64,000 nt of DNA, from contig NW_006768778.1 in the NCBI RefSeq assembly GCF_000204055.1, positions 949,999-1,013,998 on the forward strand, given 5' to 3'. Within the stretch, counting starts at the first letter, position 1. Each line of letters opens with the position of its first letter. This document shows, one piece after another, positions 46,532 through 56,955 of this stretch. Source of the DNA: Melampsora larici-populina 98AG31 (lineage: Eukaryota; Basidiomycota; Pucciniomycetes; Pucciniales; Melampsoraceae). The notes beneath the pieces were generated by a model. The model searched no databases and was not told where the DNA came from. It saw only the letters and a program-made list of their open reading frames with translations. A program made the translations under genes and the position numbers.

Positions 46532-46702
46532 CACGTATGAGCGTGTGTACTTGAGAGTAGAAACTACAACTGTATCATGTATGACCGTGTTTACTTGAGT
46601 AATTCTCGGAGAAATTACAGCAGAGACCTCACAAACAATTGATGAAAATATTCAAAATAAGGAAACGGTAAATTTATTCATGTATGACCGTGTTGACTTG
46701 AG
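46532..46702. repeat. Three 24-bp direct repeats
   Basis: CATGTATGACCGTGTTKACTTGAG occurs at 46576-46599 and 46679-46702, and a variant at 46532-46555. They lie just past the 3' end of the transposase gene, inside the mariner element. They are candidates for protein-binding or regulatory sites. Confidence 0.65.
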
Positions 46703-46905
46703 GATTTGAGCAAGTAGAACAAAAAAATGAAGAGCTTAAACAAATTTGCTCTGACCATGTCCAAAAAAAACAATCGGTAAGCTATTTCAAAAAACCTAAT
46801 TGACGAGACTTCACAAACAACAATCCAACCTAATAAGCATCTTTGAGTTGAGTGGTGGGAGTTTAAAATGACGAGATTTGATTTTCCAAAACTTGATTGT
46901 ACTTT

Positions 46906-48027
46906 TTATAAGTACCCACTTCCTCTAAAAAAACCTTCGCATGTAACTTCAGTAAATAATTCCATACAAGCAATGAAAATTGCTGCTCTCTCATCATCTG
47001 GACTCAAAGCCCGCGCCAAGACCTGAGAACGCCTGAGTCGGGATTTCAAGACGGAAAACCCCTTTTTGATGGGGTTGAAATCGGGGCTGTAGGGTGGTAG
47101 ATATACGAGCCTGACCCCTCGCGCCTCACATAGCTCCTCCACTCTCCCTCCATGGTGGATGGGAGCATTGTCCATCACCAAAACGCTGTTCCGCGCCGGG
47201 AACGGGTTCATCGCTGGAAGCTGAAAATCAACAGAAGTCATTTATCAGAGCGTGTTTTTCATATGTCCAACCAATCTAAAAGAACATACCAAATCGTGTT
47301 CCAGATAGGCTTCGAAATCCAGCCTGCTGTAACCACCTGGCTGAACAGAGACCGCGACGATACCGTCCATCGAAATTGCCGGCAAAGCAGACCATTGGGC
47401 AGCCTGAGTTGGTCTCTGGAGGCGAGCAGTGTGTTTGCCAATTGGTGCACAAGCATGGGTCCTATACAATCTACGTTTTGAAATAGCTGTTTCATCTGCT
47501 AACGGTATCAAGGTCAGTCTTACTCGAATTAATGAATCTGAAAAGTAAAAAAAAATGCACTTACCAACAAATACCAAACAGCAAGGATCATATTGAGAAA
47601 TGTCCTCAATATAGGCGCCACGAGCCCTGACAGATTGGTTGGGGTGCACGGTGCGGCCTTTTTTCCGAGTCCAACAGAGCCGAGTTCGAAGTTCAGTGGA
47701 CAAAGTCTTCACGGAGACCGTCCTTCCGAAAGCCTCTCGAATCTTGGCCTGGAGTTCATCGAGGTAAAGAGTAGGATCGAGTTCAAGTGCTTGTAATACA
47801 AAATCCTTCTCGGCGGCTCCTAGAGTACAAGGCGCGCCATCCCTTGCGTGGTCCAGGGGATTGGTAACCACGGCGCAAGTGGTACGATAAAGGTCGAACC
47901 AACGTCGCACCGTTGTGAGTGAAAGATCAATTCCCGTGCTGCGTACGATCTCGGGAAAGGTCTTTCCTTGCAGAACCATCCGTACCACGACGAGCTTGAC
48001 ATCGGTGCTGTACAAGTTTGTAGGCAT
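46906..48027 (-). CDS. IS630/Tc1/mariner-type transposase, active site altered
   Basis: Cut-and-paste transposase of the carrying element. Exons 48027-47565, 47495-47290 and 47220-46906 keep frame and give 327 residues. An N-terminal helix-turn-helix (MVLQGKTFPEIVRSTGIDLS...TVRRWFDLY) is followed by a second DNA-binding region, then the DDE_3 core. The first Asp is in VFVDETAIS (about 155) and the second in VLVMDNAPIHH (about 240). The third position lies 34 residues later, in SPDFNPIKKGFS, where the family has Glu (NPIE); here the codon is AAA for Lys (about 275). The protein should bind ends but be unable to catalyse, unless a neighbouring acidic residue substitutes. An upstream in-frame ATG at 48087 is less likely as start. 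Confidence 0.88.
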
Positions 48028-48550
48028 TTTGATATCGAAATGGGCGACTTTTTGATTTGAAATAAAGGTAAAAAATATTGAAATCAAGTGAATTTGTTGA
48101 AAGAAGAGAAAAGGGGTATTTTGGATTTGAAAAAAAGATTAAAAAAACGATATCCAGTGACTTTGTTAGATGAAGAGGCTACTTTTGGATTTTCGAATAA
48201 AATAAAACGGCGTTGAGGATGAAAAATAAACAAAGACGGACAGATATCTGGGGGGAGGAGACGACAGAGGGAGAGATGATAGAGAGGGAGAGGCGAAGGG
48301 AGGTATAGAAGAGAGGGAGAGAGTGAGACAAAGGGTTTAAACTTTATGCATGACATCCTTCTTTCCAAAACTGTACCATGGCAGGTGTGAGACCGACCGA
48401 CTCGGATAAATGTCAATCTGCCAAACAGATGACATTTATCTCACGGTACAGATGGTCAGAAATGCTTTTTTTTGGTTTTTGCCAGATTTGGATAAAATCT
48501 CGACACAACACAAAAAAATAAGAAATTACCGATAGTTCTCACAACGGCTG

Positions 48551-48770
48551 TATGTGTTGCGTAAACTTCAGATCTCTAGATCGAACTTGAAAGGTGTATG
48601 AGTAGCGAAGAGCGTACAGAAATTGTGAATATGAGAATTTTCACAATTTCTCGCTCTCCTCATGTGGTGCCGGGTATTTCCCGGCCCTGCTTTCCCGGGC
48701 TCATACACCGCGACCTTTTGTCTCGATGGAACTCACAGGTGACGTCGTGCCTTTGGCCACCTGTGTCAAT
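48551..48770 (-). repeat. A2 repeat (main part) of the Ngaro-like element
   Basis: Near-identical to A1 at 55637-55855. The remaining piece (41940-41976) lies beyond the mariner insertion. It includes the stem AATTGTGA/TCACAATT and CCGGGTATTTCCCGG. Confidence 0.88.
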
Positions 48771-48974
48771 CCATCTTTATACGTGGGTCTTGTTTCAGTT
48801 CTCATTTGTTATTATTTCATTTCTTCCTTTTGTTTTATTTTCTAATTCTCTCTTTCCTTTTCCTTTTCTAAGCAATCCTTTGTTTTAAGTCTTTGCCTTC
48901 TTTTAAGGCTCGACTTGGTGTGTGGGGGGGGGCCTACGGCCCGGGGACTGCCTGTCCGAGAAAAAAGGGGTTTT
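48769..48974 (-). repeat. B1 repeat of the Ngaro-like element
   Basis: About 206 bp, near-identical to B2. It joins A2 directly at TGTGTCAATCCATC with a two-base overlap. Confidence 0.88.
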
Positions 48975-49266
48975 CTACCACCCAATCTCTGGACGTATGG
49001 CGTCCTGAGCCCGTCGAAAACCCATCTACGACATCAGTCCAGGCTGTACGTCTCTCAATGGGGATCTACGCCTGTATAATTTCTATTAAACTTTAAATTC
49101 AATTTCAACTATCTACAGGTTGCTGATCCTTTACCCTCTTCCCCTCACTCTCTTCGCTGTCTCTCTTTCCCTTTATCCACTTCCTCTATCTTCTCTCCTG
49201 TGCTATAAATTTACGACCGCTGTTAGTTCACTCAATTCGTCATTCACTCTTTCCAATTCTTTTCAC

Positions 49267-50370
49267 TCACTTTTTCTGCCACGACTTGAACTCTAACATC
49301 TTCCATAGGTCCTTTGTTTCTATCTTTTCTTCCCGACTGTACTTCCTCAAGCACAACTGGTATGCTTTTGACTGCCATCTTCCTATCACCGTGATTTCCT
49401 CTATAGGTCTTCTTTTGTTCCACCTTAAAGTAGCTCCTCCTACTCTGAATGAGTGTCCTGATAACTGCGTCTCTTCTCCGTTTTCTCTCCATATCTTTTT
49501 GAAAATTCCCATCAATTTTGTTTTCGATATTGTACTTCTCTTTCCATTGGCCTCTAAATAAGAGAATAGCGGATCTTTTGGTCCGGTCTCATTGTCTCTC
49601 ACCATCCTCTCTATCGCGGTCGTCGCGTCTAGATACGACTCTTGACGTCTGAGCTTTATGTACTGGACCTGACCTGGTTGCGCTGTCTTCGCATTGAAAA
49701 TCGTGATTGTTACTCCATTACCGTCCTCTGACCAATGTACGTCTTTCCTTCTTATCGGTTTCTTGCTCTTCTTATCTGACACCAACTCTCCTAAGCGCGC
49801 CATTCCCCAAAATGCTACCAGAGCGATCGCTAATGCCGCATGATCTCTTTTTTTACCTACAGATAACACCTTCAATAATTGAACTAAATGTCTCAGCATT
49901 ATGGGTTTCTTTTGTTCTTTTTCTGACTCTCTGATTGCCACCTCCGCTATCTTTGATGACTTCAGCAAGACCGATAACTTTAAACTGTCGTACTTTGGGT
50001 ACTCCTCTTCGTGGAATAGATGCCAGCACTTTATTCCTGTTAAATACTTCTTCAGTGTCTCAACCTCGATTGTCGCCGACTCCTTGTTCTTACACTCCGA
50101 TTTCCCATCTTCTTCCAGTTTCTTGCCTGCCCATACTACAAACTCGTATAATACATTCACCGATAACGGCAACAACTGCTTCTTTTCATATTTATTCTCA
50201 ATTGCAAACTTCATTAGTTTTGATACACCACTATTATAATTTATCAAGGTCGCTTCCGCCCAGCCTCCCGATAACATGTGTTTTTGGACACTGTTCTCTC
50301 TCCATCTCAATTCTCCTTTTGCGTCTTGTAAGAATAACCTTATTTTGTTTTTGATCTTTGGAGAAATCAT
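49267..50370 (-). CDS. Tyrosine recombinase (integrase) of the Ngaro-like element
   Basis: 367 residues. Inserts the circular element DNA without target duplication. The N-terminal SAM-like, core-binding helical part (about 25-130) is followed by the catalytic domain. The first Arg is in WGMARLGEL, the H-x-x-R motif in GHSFRVGGATL, and the likely nucleophilic Tyr in LRKYSREE near the C-terminus. These are the marks of the lambda-integrase fold. Its ATG overlaps the stop of the upstream Gag-Pol frame by four bases (ATGA, 50367-50370), suggesting translation by termination and reinitiation. No lesion is seen. Confidence 0.92.
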   Translation of the reverse strand: MISPKIKNKIRLFLQDAKGELRWRENSVQKHMLSGGWAEATLINYNSGVSKLMKFAIENKYEKKQLLPLSVNVLYEFVVWAGKKLEEDGKSECKNKESATIEVETLKKYLTGIKCWHLFHEEEYPKYDSLKLSVLLKSSKIAEVAIRESEKEQKKPIMLRHLVQLLKVLSVGKKRDHAALAIALVAFWGMARLGELVSDKKSKKPIRRKDVHWSEDGNGVTITIFNAKTAQPGQVQYIKLRRQESYLDATTAIERMVRDNETGPKDPLFSYLEANGKRSTISKTKLMGIFKKIWRENGEETQLSGHSFRVGGATLRWNKRRPIEEITVIGRWQSKAYQLCLRKYSREEKIETKDLWKMLEFKSWQKK

Positions 50371-53300
50371 GCTATTTTGAGTAATGCTTCTAGGTCTTCT
50401 GGTAACTCGAGTAGTAACCTTGGTCTGGTTTGGTTTTCTTTGTCTAGTCCTCTTGATAAACCGTCGGCTCTATTGTTTCCTGACTCCACTCGCTCTTCTG
50501 TTATGTCGCACTGTAAGTCTAGCAATATTTTCTGAATCTTTTTCCACTCCTCGTTGACTTGCTCGCTTTTAGATCGTCGTTTGTGTATGGTGGATTCCGT
50601 CGTGGTGTTATCAGTCTTCACCCAAAAGTTCCTGCCTCTCACATCTGTCGATTTCCCAAGCATCAGCAGTCCTATCCGAATCGCGGCTGTTTCAGCCCAT
50701 GCGATATCTCTACATGTTTCATCTGCTTCTAAACCGGCCGTCTTCCAACCATCTTTTAGTTTATACCTCACCCATCCGTAGTTCAAGATCACTCCTATAC
50801 CGAAACCGCTTGCGTCACCTACCCAACCTACCCTCTTGGGTGTTACTTCTGGCACAATTCTCCGTGGTTCAAATGTTGATAATGCCTCTTTCCAACTCTC
50901 TAAATCGTTCCTCGCCGCTCTCGACAAAAACCTTTTTGCGTTCGTCTTCTGCCACGGATTTAGCCATGCGTATAGTCCTCTCATGTAGGGTTTCATGTTT
51001 GGTAAGATATATATCAAGTGAGCAATCTTTCCTATTAACGTGTCTGCCTCCTTTAAACTCCATGGTCCTTCTTCCTGTATCATCTTTGTTATTGCTTCTA
51101 ATCTCTCTTTTAACTTTTCTTCAGGAAGTCTTACTGTCTTATCGACTCCGTTGAAGATGAAACCTAAATATTTCTGTTCATCTGCGAAGTCTCTTAGCTT
51201 TTCATAATTTGTCTTTACGCCCATCTGATCACTGATTCTTACGACCTCCTCTATTTTCAGCTCATCTTTTTCCAGTTTGACTATCATGTTATCGTCGACC
51301 CATCTAAAGATGTGATCGATACCTAAAATTTTCTGCACTATCAACCTCCATGCATCTGCCACTCTGCCAAAAGTCCCGCATCCTGCTACACCTCCGAATG
51401 GTACCGCGATGTCCATCCATATCCTGTTGTAAAAGTCCTTTATAGCTAAGTATTGCCACTCTTCTTCTTTTGTTCCTGCTTGCCGATACGCTTTCTCCCA
51501 ATCATAAATTGCTAGTTGGATAATCTCGTCAAGGTGTTTCCTGAAGTATCTTGTTACCGCGTGGAAGTCATCCCATGTTGTGTCGAAGTTGTGTTTGTCT
51601 ACCATTGAGTTCACTGATGGTACTTCTTCATTTTCTACTGGATACGACAAATCATTGATCATCCTCAAAGACCCATCGTTGTTGACTACACTCCCCATTG
51701 GATTCGTCCAGAAGAACCCCCATTTTGTGTACATTTCTTCGTGAGTAAATGGTCCAAAGACTCTTCCGGCTTCTTTCTCTTTGTTCAAGTTTCTCATAAT
51801 TTTCTCCTTTACCGCCAGTGCTGATTTATGGTTGTCTGGTGTCCACCACCGTTTTCCTCTTAGATAATGTTCCGGTATGCCTTGAGTGAAGCCTTCTACC
51901 AAACCTTTTATCACCTCTTCTACCTCCTTCTCTACACCACACCTTATTGCTAGACTTCTCCATTCTTTTATGCTGAAGGAAGGGATTCATCGGTTAGCTC
52001 CCTGGACCCTTGTCAAGTCAGTCACCCTACTTACTTCATCTCACTTCTTGGTCCTTTTGGCCATTTAGTTCTTGCTCTGATTTCCTCGCTTCCTTGGACT
52101 TTTTCTTCCTGAAGCGGTTCTACTCGTCTTGTCTCTTGTCTTTGAGCTTCTACCCTCTTGTCCTGGAATCCTTCATTTTCAATGACCACCTCATTCTCAC
52201 TTCTCACTTCTGTTAAAATCATGGGCTCGGGTTGAGGTGCGCTCACTTTCTCCCTGTGGATCACAGAATAGGAAATGGGGGGGGGGCAACGTGTCTCAGT
52301 TTTCACTCTCTCAAATTGACTCTTTCTATTTCTTGATAGGCATTTTTCTCTCACGCTTCCTCATAGTCTAACTTCTCTCTACAAGTTTTTGGATATGGAA
52401 GTATACAACATTTGTTTTCTACTCACTGCGGTGCTGCTGCTCCACTCCCATTCGCTCCCGCCTGCTTTGCTGCTTTCAATGCCTCGAAAGCTCCTGGTCC
52501 ATACTTCGGCACTGCCACTCCGTTTACAATTGTCGTCGGGATCGGTGTTTGTGAGTTTCTGAGGGTACCGCTTCTTTCACTACCTCCTCTACTAAACCCT
52601 CTCCCTCTTTGACCTCTACTTCTCCCCGCTCCTCCGTAAGATCCACTTCCTCCTATCCCCTGGTCGTAATGATCGTGATGACCATGTTGACCTTGATTGA
52701 AACCGCCGTCATGACCTCTTCTTGACGGTTGATTTGTGTGCTGATGATGGTTCATGTTCTGATTCCTGTTATTCACAGCCAAATGCGATAGCATTCTACC
52801 TCCCGTTACTGCCGTTATCTGTTCTTCGTTTGATGACAACGTATCCCATCCTACTTGATATCTCCCGGTCCATGGATTGGTATTCTCTAGTGCACCTCCT
52901 ATTATGTAAGGATTGTCGAAGTAACGATGATCTCCGTTCGCTTTGGCGTCTGTTATGGCCTGTTCTGCCAACTCTTCGTCTTTGGTTCCGACATCTGAAA
53001 GCGTTCCATCTGGCAGTAAGTGGCTGAAGACGTTCGTCCTATGAGTGATGTCGTATCTTAAGGCCGGTGCCCACGCGTCGTGATACTTTGTCTTCATAGC
53101 TAATACAATCTTTCGGTGCTCTTCAAGTCTCAAAGCTATGTCTTCTCGATGATATTTCGTCCTCCAATACTGAACGCACAAGTCGAATGAGGTCAACCAC
53201 ATCAAGAAGCTTTGTCTCCATTCGCTTGGGACTCTCAAACCAACGTAAGACACAATATCGGAGCAGGATGAAGTTTGTTTCCGTCTATTAGCCATATGGG

Positions 53301-55607
53301 TTTTATCTGCCAGTACCCACGCCGGTACGAAGATTGTCAGAGGGACATATCCGAAACAAGCCGACATCTTCCCATCCCAATATGGAGCTAAATCTATCAA
53401 TCGGTGAGTTAACATTGTGCCTTGATTCATCTTTTTTCCAACTTTTGAAGGTTTCTCTACTGATTGATCTTTTCCTTTCCTTTTTAAGGAGCTTGGTTCC
53501 ACTTCATCCTCTTCGCTTGAACAGTTCAGCATTTCAATTGGTCGTGGTTGAGATTTAACTTTTTCACACCATCTTGTGTACGCCACCTCTAGCATTTGAA
53601 ATTTTCCGACTTTCCCTTTGTCGTACAATTTTAACAACTCATTGACGTATCTTTCATGCTCTCTTTCTATATGGGCATCCTCTTTAACTAGGTCTGCTTC
53701 ATCTCCTGTTCAAATTTTCACACGCAAATACCAGTCATCAGTTATCTATCTTTCAGGCTTTTTCTGCGGTCTTTGGTCTTATCTGCCAATTTAGAGCTGC
53801 CGTTCGGTCACCGTTCCACCTGTGTGGTCTCGGGTCATTCTATCAACAAGGCATATGTTCCACCCGTGTGGTCTCATAATCTTCGACTGCTGTCTACTCG
53901 GCATATGTTCCACCTGTGTGGTCTCATAATCTGTAATAATCAGGGCCTCCGCTCCACCTGTGTGGTTACGGTAATCAAACTGTACATTTCCTATCTGTTC
54001 CACCCGTGTGGCTACAGGTTCTTTGGTATGTTTCTGGTTCTTTTCTTATCTCTTTTTAGGACATTCCCTGATAATCTCTTCTTTTATTCTTCCAGATTTT
54101 TTGGGGGGGGATGGTATAGGGAGGTTTGATTGAAGAGATAGGAGTCTTAGTGAAATATTGAATCAAATCTGCTTACCTAATTTGATGATTTCCTTGTCTT
54201 CATCTTCTCCTCTACCCACCATTCTCTCTTCTCCTTTTGTCGTTTCCTTTCCATCTCCTTCTTCATTATCTTCTTCTGTCAACTCGCTATACGGCTCTTC
54301 TTGACTTTCTTCTTCTCCTTCATCTTCATTTGGAGTATTTTCTTTAGGTTTCCTGATTTCTCCTTTCGTTTCGCTTCTTGTTTGTCTAGTTGTTGACGTC
54401 GTGTTCGTGGTACCGCCTCTTCCTCTCTTACCACCTCTACCTCTACCTCTTGTTGTTTTATGTGAGGGTTGGGTACTCAGTTGAGGACTCAAGGCTCACT
54501 AGATGGCTAAGGAAGGTTTGCAATTTTAATAATTATCTTTTAGATTTCAATTATAAAGTAATTACAATTGGAAATTTAAGAAAGAAAAGAAAGGGGGGAG
54601 AGAAGACTGGTCTGTTTGGATAAATCCAGACAGACTACAGTTAAATGACTCCTGAAAAGGAGATTTTAAATATAATTATAATTAATTATAACTGAAAACT
54701 GGATCCAAGGTTTTCCTTCAAACCTCTATTGACAGTATGAAGAGTGAGGTCTAGATCACTACACTGGTTGTTCTTATGGTCACCAACCTTGGGTTGTTCT
54801 TATGGTCACCAACCTTGGGTTGTTCTTATGGTCACCAACCTAAGTACTTATATATAGGCCACTACCCTATGAGTTGTTGAAGGTCACTAACCTAGTAAAT
54901 AATCTACTTGGGGAAAGTAGAGGATCCAGAAAATAGTTGAAGGGTGTATTACTTACTTTTAGTCAGGAACTGTTTAAAGTAGAGAAGTAAATCACTAGTC
55001 TTAATTTATAAGACCCTTGATTATGAACTTCTATATTACTTTAAAGATGTTCTTTAAAAGTGATGTGTAATAAAAGCTTGGGGATCCCTCTCTGAAGGCT
55101 GAGAGAGGAGGAGTTTATATACTCTCCTCTCCAGACCTAACTGTAGTGATATTTGTTTATATCACTGCAGTGGTTTAGGGTTTAATTATTACTGTTATTT
55201 ATGATTATTATTAATACTACATAATTACATATACCTGTTATGTAATTTATGTAGTATAAGCATTTTTAACTCTTGACACTGAGTTATGAGGTGTTATGAG
55301 TGTTTTATTACATATTACATATGATTTTAAATGTATATGTATATGTAATTAGGTTGTATATACGGTTTATTACAAGTTACATATGTTTTGTAGGGTTTAT
55401 GTACATGTAATTAGTTGTCTAAAGGTGGTTATCTATGTTACAAGTTAGTCTTTGGGTACATACATATGTATCCAGGGCTGACATTTTACCTCTTCCTCTG
55501 TTCGACGTCTCTTGTTCTTTTTGCGTTTTCTGATTTTCATGTTCCGCTAGAATCTGATTTACGTCTTTTCCGAACATCTGTGTGCTTGATGAATCTTGTG
55601 TTGCCAT
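50367..55607 (-). CDS. Gag-RT-RNaseH polyprotein of the Ngaro-like element, five exons
   Basis: Exons 55607-55490, 54494-54177, 53705-52427, 52349-52035 and 51972-50367 join in frame for 1211 residues, with donors GTAAAA, GTAAGC, GTGAGT and GTAAGT. The start ATG is at the inner edge of repeat A1. Gag is charged, with RGG-type boxes (GRGRGGKRGRGG near 155; RGQRGRGFSRGG near 545) and a central conserved region. RT carries FRWVDDNMIV (VDD about 902-904). RNase H shows Asp in WVGDASG, Glu in AWAETAA, Asp in VKTDNTT and Asp in RADGLSRG. All look functional. The first intron acceptor (GTGAG) and the third (CGTGAG) are weak, so exact junctions need RNA evidence. Separate Gag and Pol proteins are an alternative. 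Confidence 0.75.
53816..54011. repeat. Five spaced copies of CCACCYGTGTGG in a retrotransposon intron
   Basis: Copies at 53816, 53860, 53910, 53954 and 54000 (12 bp each), spaced 44-50 bp apart. Each is an imperfect palindrome (CCAC...GTGG). The inner copies are followed by TCTCATAAT, and the second and third are preceded by GCATATGTT. They lie in the second intron of the Gag-Pol gene. Confidence 0.85.
54766..54841. repeat. Tandem 26-bp repeat, three copies
   Basis: GGGTTGTTCTTATGGTCACC-type units in direct tandem inside the long first intron (54495-55489) of the Ngaro-like Gag-Pol gene. The rest of that intron is AT-rich and could contain a further small insertion. Confidence 0.85.
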
Positions 55608-55855
55608 TTTTTTGAAATAAATACTTTGTATTTCTTTATGTGTTGCGTAAACTTCAGATCTCTAGATCGAACTTGAAAGGTGTATGAGTAGCGAAGAGCG
55701 TACAGAAATTGTGAATATGAGAATTTTCACAATTTCTCGCTCTCCTCATGTGGTGCCGGGTATTTCCCGGCCCTGCTTTCCCGGGCCCATACACCGCGAC
55801 CTTTGTCTCGATGGAACTCACAGGTGACGTCGTGCCTTTGGCCACCTGTGTCAAT
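55608..55855 (-). repeat. A1 repeat of the Ngaro-like element
   Basis: About 248 bp, ending directly at the Gag start codon. It contains the intact target site of the mariner insertion (TA at 55637-55638). It lacks the four bases CATA present in A2 near 41964. Confidence 0.9.
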
Positions 55856-56866
55856 TGTAACACCATTCGAATAGTTTACCAAGCAAGTCTTGAAATATTT
55901 TCTAGTTACATGACATCTACTCCAGAGAGATGCACCTCGCATATAATCCCAGACTCAGATACATGAAAATCACTTGGTATAAACATCAGTGGTGTAATGC
56001 GTCACAGAGGTATGGATGTCAGGATTAGTTTCCTGCATAAGAAATTTCATTCAGGTCAAAGTTGAAATTCAACTTGGGCATCTCAGCACCCATCACAGCG
56101 TTTGTTGATCTAAATAAGTGCTCATGGACTATGGACTGCCACTATTGTTATGGTGGCTAGGGGCAAGAATCCCGAAGCCACAGCCCAGTCCCAGTCCATT
56201 GTATCTTATCAGGTATCAATAGTAATTATTTGCCTTTTTTGTTTTTAACACTTTGTATCTATACAGAAGGTTTCTCATTCTCGACTTCTTTGCTTTGAGA
56301 GCTCCAAAGAGCGCTACTCGTAGAAAATTGAACCTAAGAAGACTATCCCTCAATGAAAATTCAAAAAGAAATGATTCACGCTGTCCTATGAATAGTTGAG
56401 TGGGGAAGAAAATATTTTGGAATGAGGATCCTATCGAGATGCAGTAGGATCATTACTCAAGGCAGTCATTTTATAAAACGCTGTGATTGAACATAGAGGA
56501 ATCGATCTGAAACATCCTATCATGCAAACTGTAAAGACACTCCAAGACAAATACCGACGCATCGCGTGTCTTCCGGCTTCAACTCCATCTCGTGTCAGTA
56601 AGACTCAAGGGCGATTTTGAAATGTGATGAGGATGTGACGTTTGTACTTGTAAATCATGAGAAGTTGATGAAACGATGAGATTGATCATCTTTTGTAAGT
56701 ATAAAACACGATGGGGTCTCTTTCCCATTTCAAATTATTCGATGCTTAACGTCGGTCCCAAATCCCGGATCTTTTGCTTGGTCACCTCAGCCAGTTCGAT
56801 GTATGTCGTTTTCATACCTCGCTCCTTCGCCAAGTTTGAACTAGCATAAGCATAGCATAGCATAGC
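55856..56866. other. Gene-free stretch between Ngaro-like element and shikimate dehydrogenase gene
   Basis: No gene, RNA or repeat recognised. Close to the right end, AGCATAGCATAGCATAGC is a short tandem repeat next to the TATA box. Confidence 0.45.
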
Positions 56867-56877
56867 GTATATAAGCT
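56867..56877 (+). promoter_or_regulatory. TATA box of the shikimate dehydrogenase gene
   Basis: CGTATATAAGC about 85 bp upstream of the ATG, directly after a run of AGCAT repeats. Confidence 0.5.
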
Positions 56878-56955
56878 GTCTGTTCATCCTATAAACGAAG
56901 TGTTCCGTACTTTGTTTTGTTATAATATTACCGAGAACTGTCAACGACCTCAAAA

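Larger units (their letters stand above)
41977..48550. mobile_element. Tc1/mariner-type transposon with cargo gene (6.6 kb)
   Basis: The ends CAGCCGTTGTGAGAACTA...TAGTTCTCACAACGGCTG form inverted repeats that continue imperfectly for about 50 bp (GGTAA, GAGATTT words). TA lies on both sides (41975-41976 and 48551-48552). The uninterrupted target, TTTCTTTATGTGTTGCG, survives in repeat A1 at 55631-55647, so both ends are confirmed by an empty site. Inside are a DDE transposase gene on the minus strand, a nine-exon gene on the plus strand, and AT-rich subterminal repeats. Confidence 0.9.
41517..55855 (-). mobile_element. Ngaro/PAT-type tyrosine-recombinase retrotransposon with nested mariner
   Basis: On the minus strand the order is A1 (55855-55608), Gag-RT-RNaseH, tyrosine recombinase, B1 (48974-48769), A2 (48770-48551 continuing 41976-41940) and B2 (41720-41517). 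This is the split-direct-repeat layout A1-ORFs-B1-A2-B2 of Ngaro and PAT elements. The B1/A2 junction TGTGTCAATCCATC fuses the outer ends of A1 and B2 exactly. There is no target duplication, as expected for integration by a tyrosine recombinase. Subtracting the mariner insertion leaves about 7.8 kb. The coding part lacks obvious lesions. Confidence 0.88.

Noticed and set aside
53816..54011. CRISPR-like array (12-bp repeats, about 34-bp spacers)
   Set aside because: Repeats are too short, the setting is a eukaryotic retrotransposon intron, and there are no cas genes.
53773..54129. 118-codon plus-strand ORF with repeated STCVV/HMFHLCGL units
   Set aside because: The peptide repeat is simply the translation of the CCACCYGTGTGG DNA array inside the minus-strand intron.
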